49,586 nucleotides of DNA from CANDYO01 sp049653745 (GTDB lineage: Bacteria; Pseudomonadota; Alphaproteobacteria; Rickettsiales; CANDYO01): the NCBI GenBank assembly GCA_049653745.1, contig JBASGW010000042.1:1-49586 (forward strand), read 5' to 3'. Below, in pieces: positions 49,326-49,586 of this stretch; within the stretch, counting starts at the first letter, position 1, and every line of letters begins with the position of its first letter. The translations under genes and the position numbers were made by a program. Under the pieces are notes generated by a model that was not told the DNA's origin, ran no database searches, and worked only from the letters and a program-made list of their open reading frames with translations.

Positions 49326-49586
49326 TTAATAAGGTTTCGGATTACTTCCATTCTGCTTAACTTTATTCTTAATATTAGCGCTATCCTTTTTAATAATCTC
49401 ACGCCTATTCTGAACATTAGTCTGCACTTCTTGCACTTCATAAGAAGTAGCACCGGCTGCTTCTGCTCCAGACACAACTTGAGATCCCCCGTATTCGGTA
49501 TATTCTTCTTTAGAATCTCCATCTTTTTTATCTTCTATCGCCTTAATAATCACCCTTCCAACATCCTTTTTAGTTACTCCATCAGC
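49326..49586 (-). CDS. Hypothetical protein, C-terminal part (runs off the window)
   Basis: The frame is open from the right edge to a stop at 49326-49328, giving 86 visible residues; the true start lies outside. An internal Met at 49553 is probably not the start because coding character continues upstream (ADGVTKKDVGR). The visible part is polar, with TEYGGSQVVSGAEAAGATS and a Gln/Asn/Lys-rich end (NRREIIKKDSANIKNKVKQ). No known domain is recognised. Its style recalls the secreted protein at 30609-31181. A strong terminator follows, supporting a real gene. Confidence 0.6.
   Translation of the reverse strand, partial: ADGVTKKDVGRVIIKAIEDKKDGDSKEEYTEYGGSQVVSGAEAAGATSYEVQEVQTNVQNRREIIKKDSANIKNKVKQNGSNPKPY

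Noticed and set aside
49313..49522. Alternative minus-strand frame overlapping the right-edge gene
   Set aside because: The frame ending at 49326 continues open to the window edge with better amino-acid composition, so the overlapping one is a shadow.
1..49586. CRISPR arrays, insertion sequences or prophage
   Set aside because: No regularly spaced repeats, transposase or integrase-like frames, or phage structural genes are visible in the window.

Overview
The window is AT-rich (about two thirds A+T by eye), densely coded chromosome from an intracellular alphaproteobacterium, most likely a member of the Rickettsiales. Clues are an orphan VirB2-type pilin gene (the Rickettsiales vir homolog secretion system is scattered in this way), two small surface beta-barrel proteins, the alphaproteobacterial ctaB-coxF pair, and an ankyrin/OTU protein of the host-effector type. 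lpxC (lipid A) occurs together with dxs (non-mevalonate isoprenoids). From general knowledge, Anaplasmataceae lack the first and Rickettsia lacks the second, so a Midichloriaceae-like or deeper lineage fits best. This placement is inference.

Layout. 1-6.5 kb: end of pgsA, then murA, hslO, holB (reverse), zapE, ctaB, a CoxF-like mini-protein and lpxC (envelope, redox chaperone, replication clamp loader, heme A synthesis). 6.48-6.69 kb: a quasi-palindromic repeat followed by a second inverted repeat, between convergent lpxC and parC. 9-11 kb: outer-membrane barrel, unknown protein, argR. 11-15.4 kb: SH3 protein and a Kef-type antiporter (reverse), then a pteridine-reductase-like SDR and photolyase, which converges on and overlaps glmS. 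15.4-20.3 kb (reverse): glmS, ffh, virB2, dusB. 20.5-24.6 kb: hscA with a shortened ATPase domain, dxs, unknown protein. 24.6-28 kb (reverse): cytochrome c, fabH and slt as a probable operon with a 9-G tract at the fabH/slt overlap. 28.2-30.5 kb: HAD hydrolase, comF, beta-hydroxyacid dehydrogenase. 30.6-37.3 kb (reverse): unknown secreted protein, then the 2-oxoglutarate dehydrogenase operon sucA-sucB-unknown-lpdA.

37.6-40.8 kb is the clearest accessory region. It holds a 792-residue protein with ankyrin-like segments, an OTU cysteine-protease domain and a bipartite nuclear-localisation-like signal, followed by a small protein with a basic tail. 40.8-43.8 kb: a DUF1543 protein, a BamE/SmpA-like lipoprotein and htpG. 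43.8-45.1 kb: a small ORF carrying a 50-bp exact copy of part of ychF, then a DUF84/YjjX-type NTPase. The two copies form direct repeats flanking this segment. 45.1-47.3 kb (reverse): a peptidyl-prolyl isomerase-pth-ychF operon. 47.6-49.6 kb (reverse): a lysine-rich secreted protein, a second barrel protein and a partial unknown gene.

Most genes are core metabolism and information processing. The best candidates for new biology are the ankyrin-OTU-NLS protein, the quasi-palindromic repeat, the ychF-fragment direct repeats, and a looped Shine-Dalgarno arrangement ahead of sucA. I see no tRNA, rRNA, CRISPR array, transposase or prophage genes. Promoters and terminators were found by eye and are predictions.
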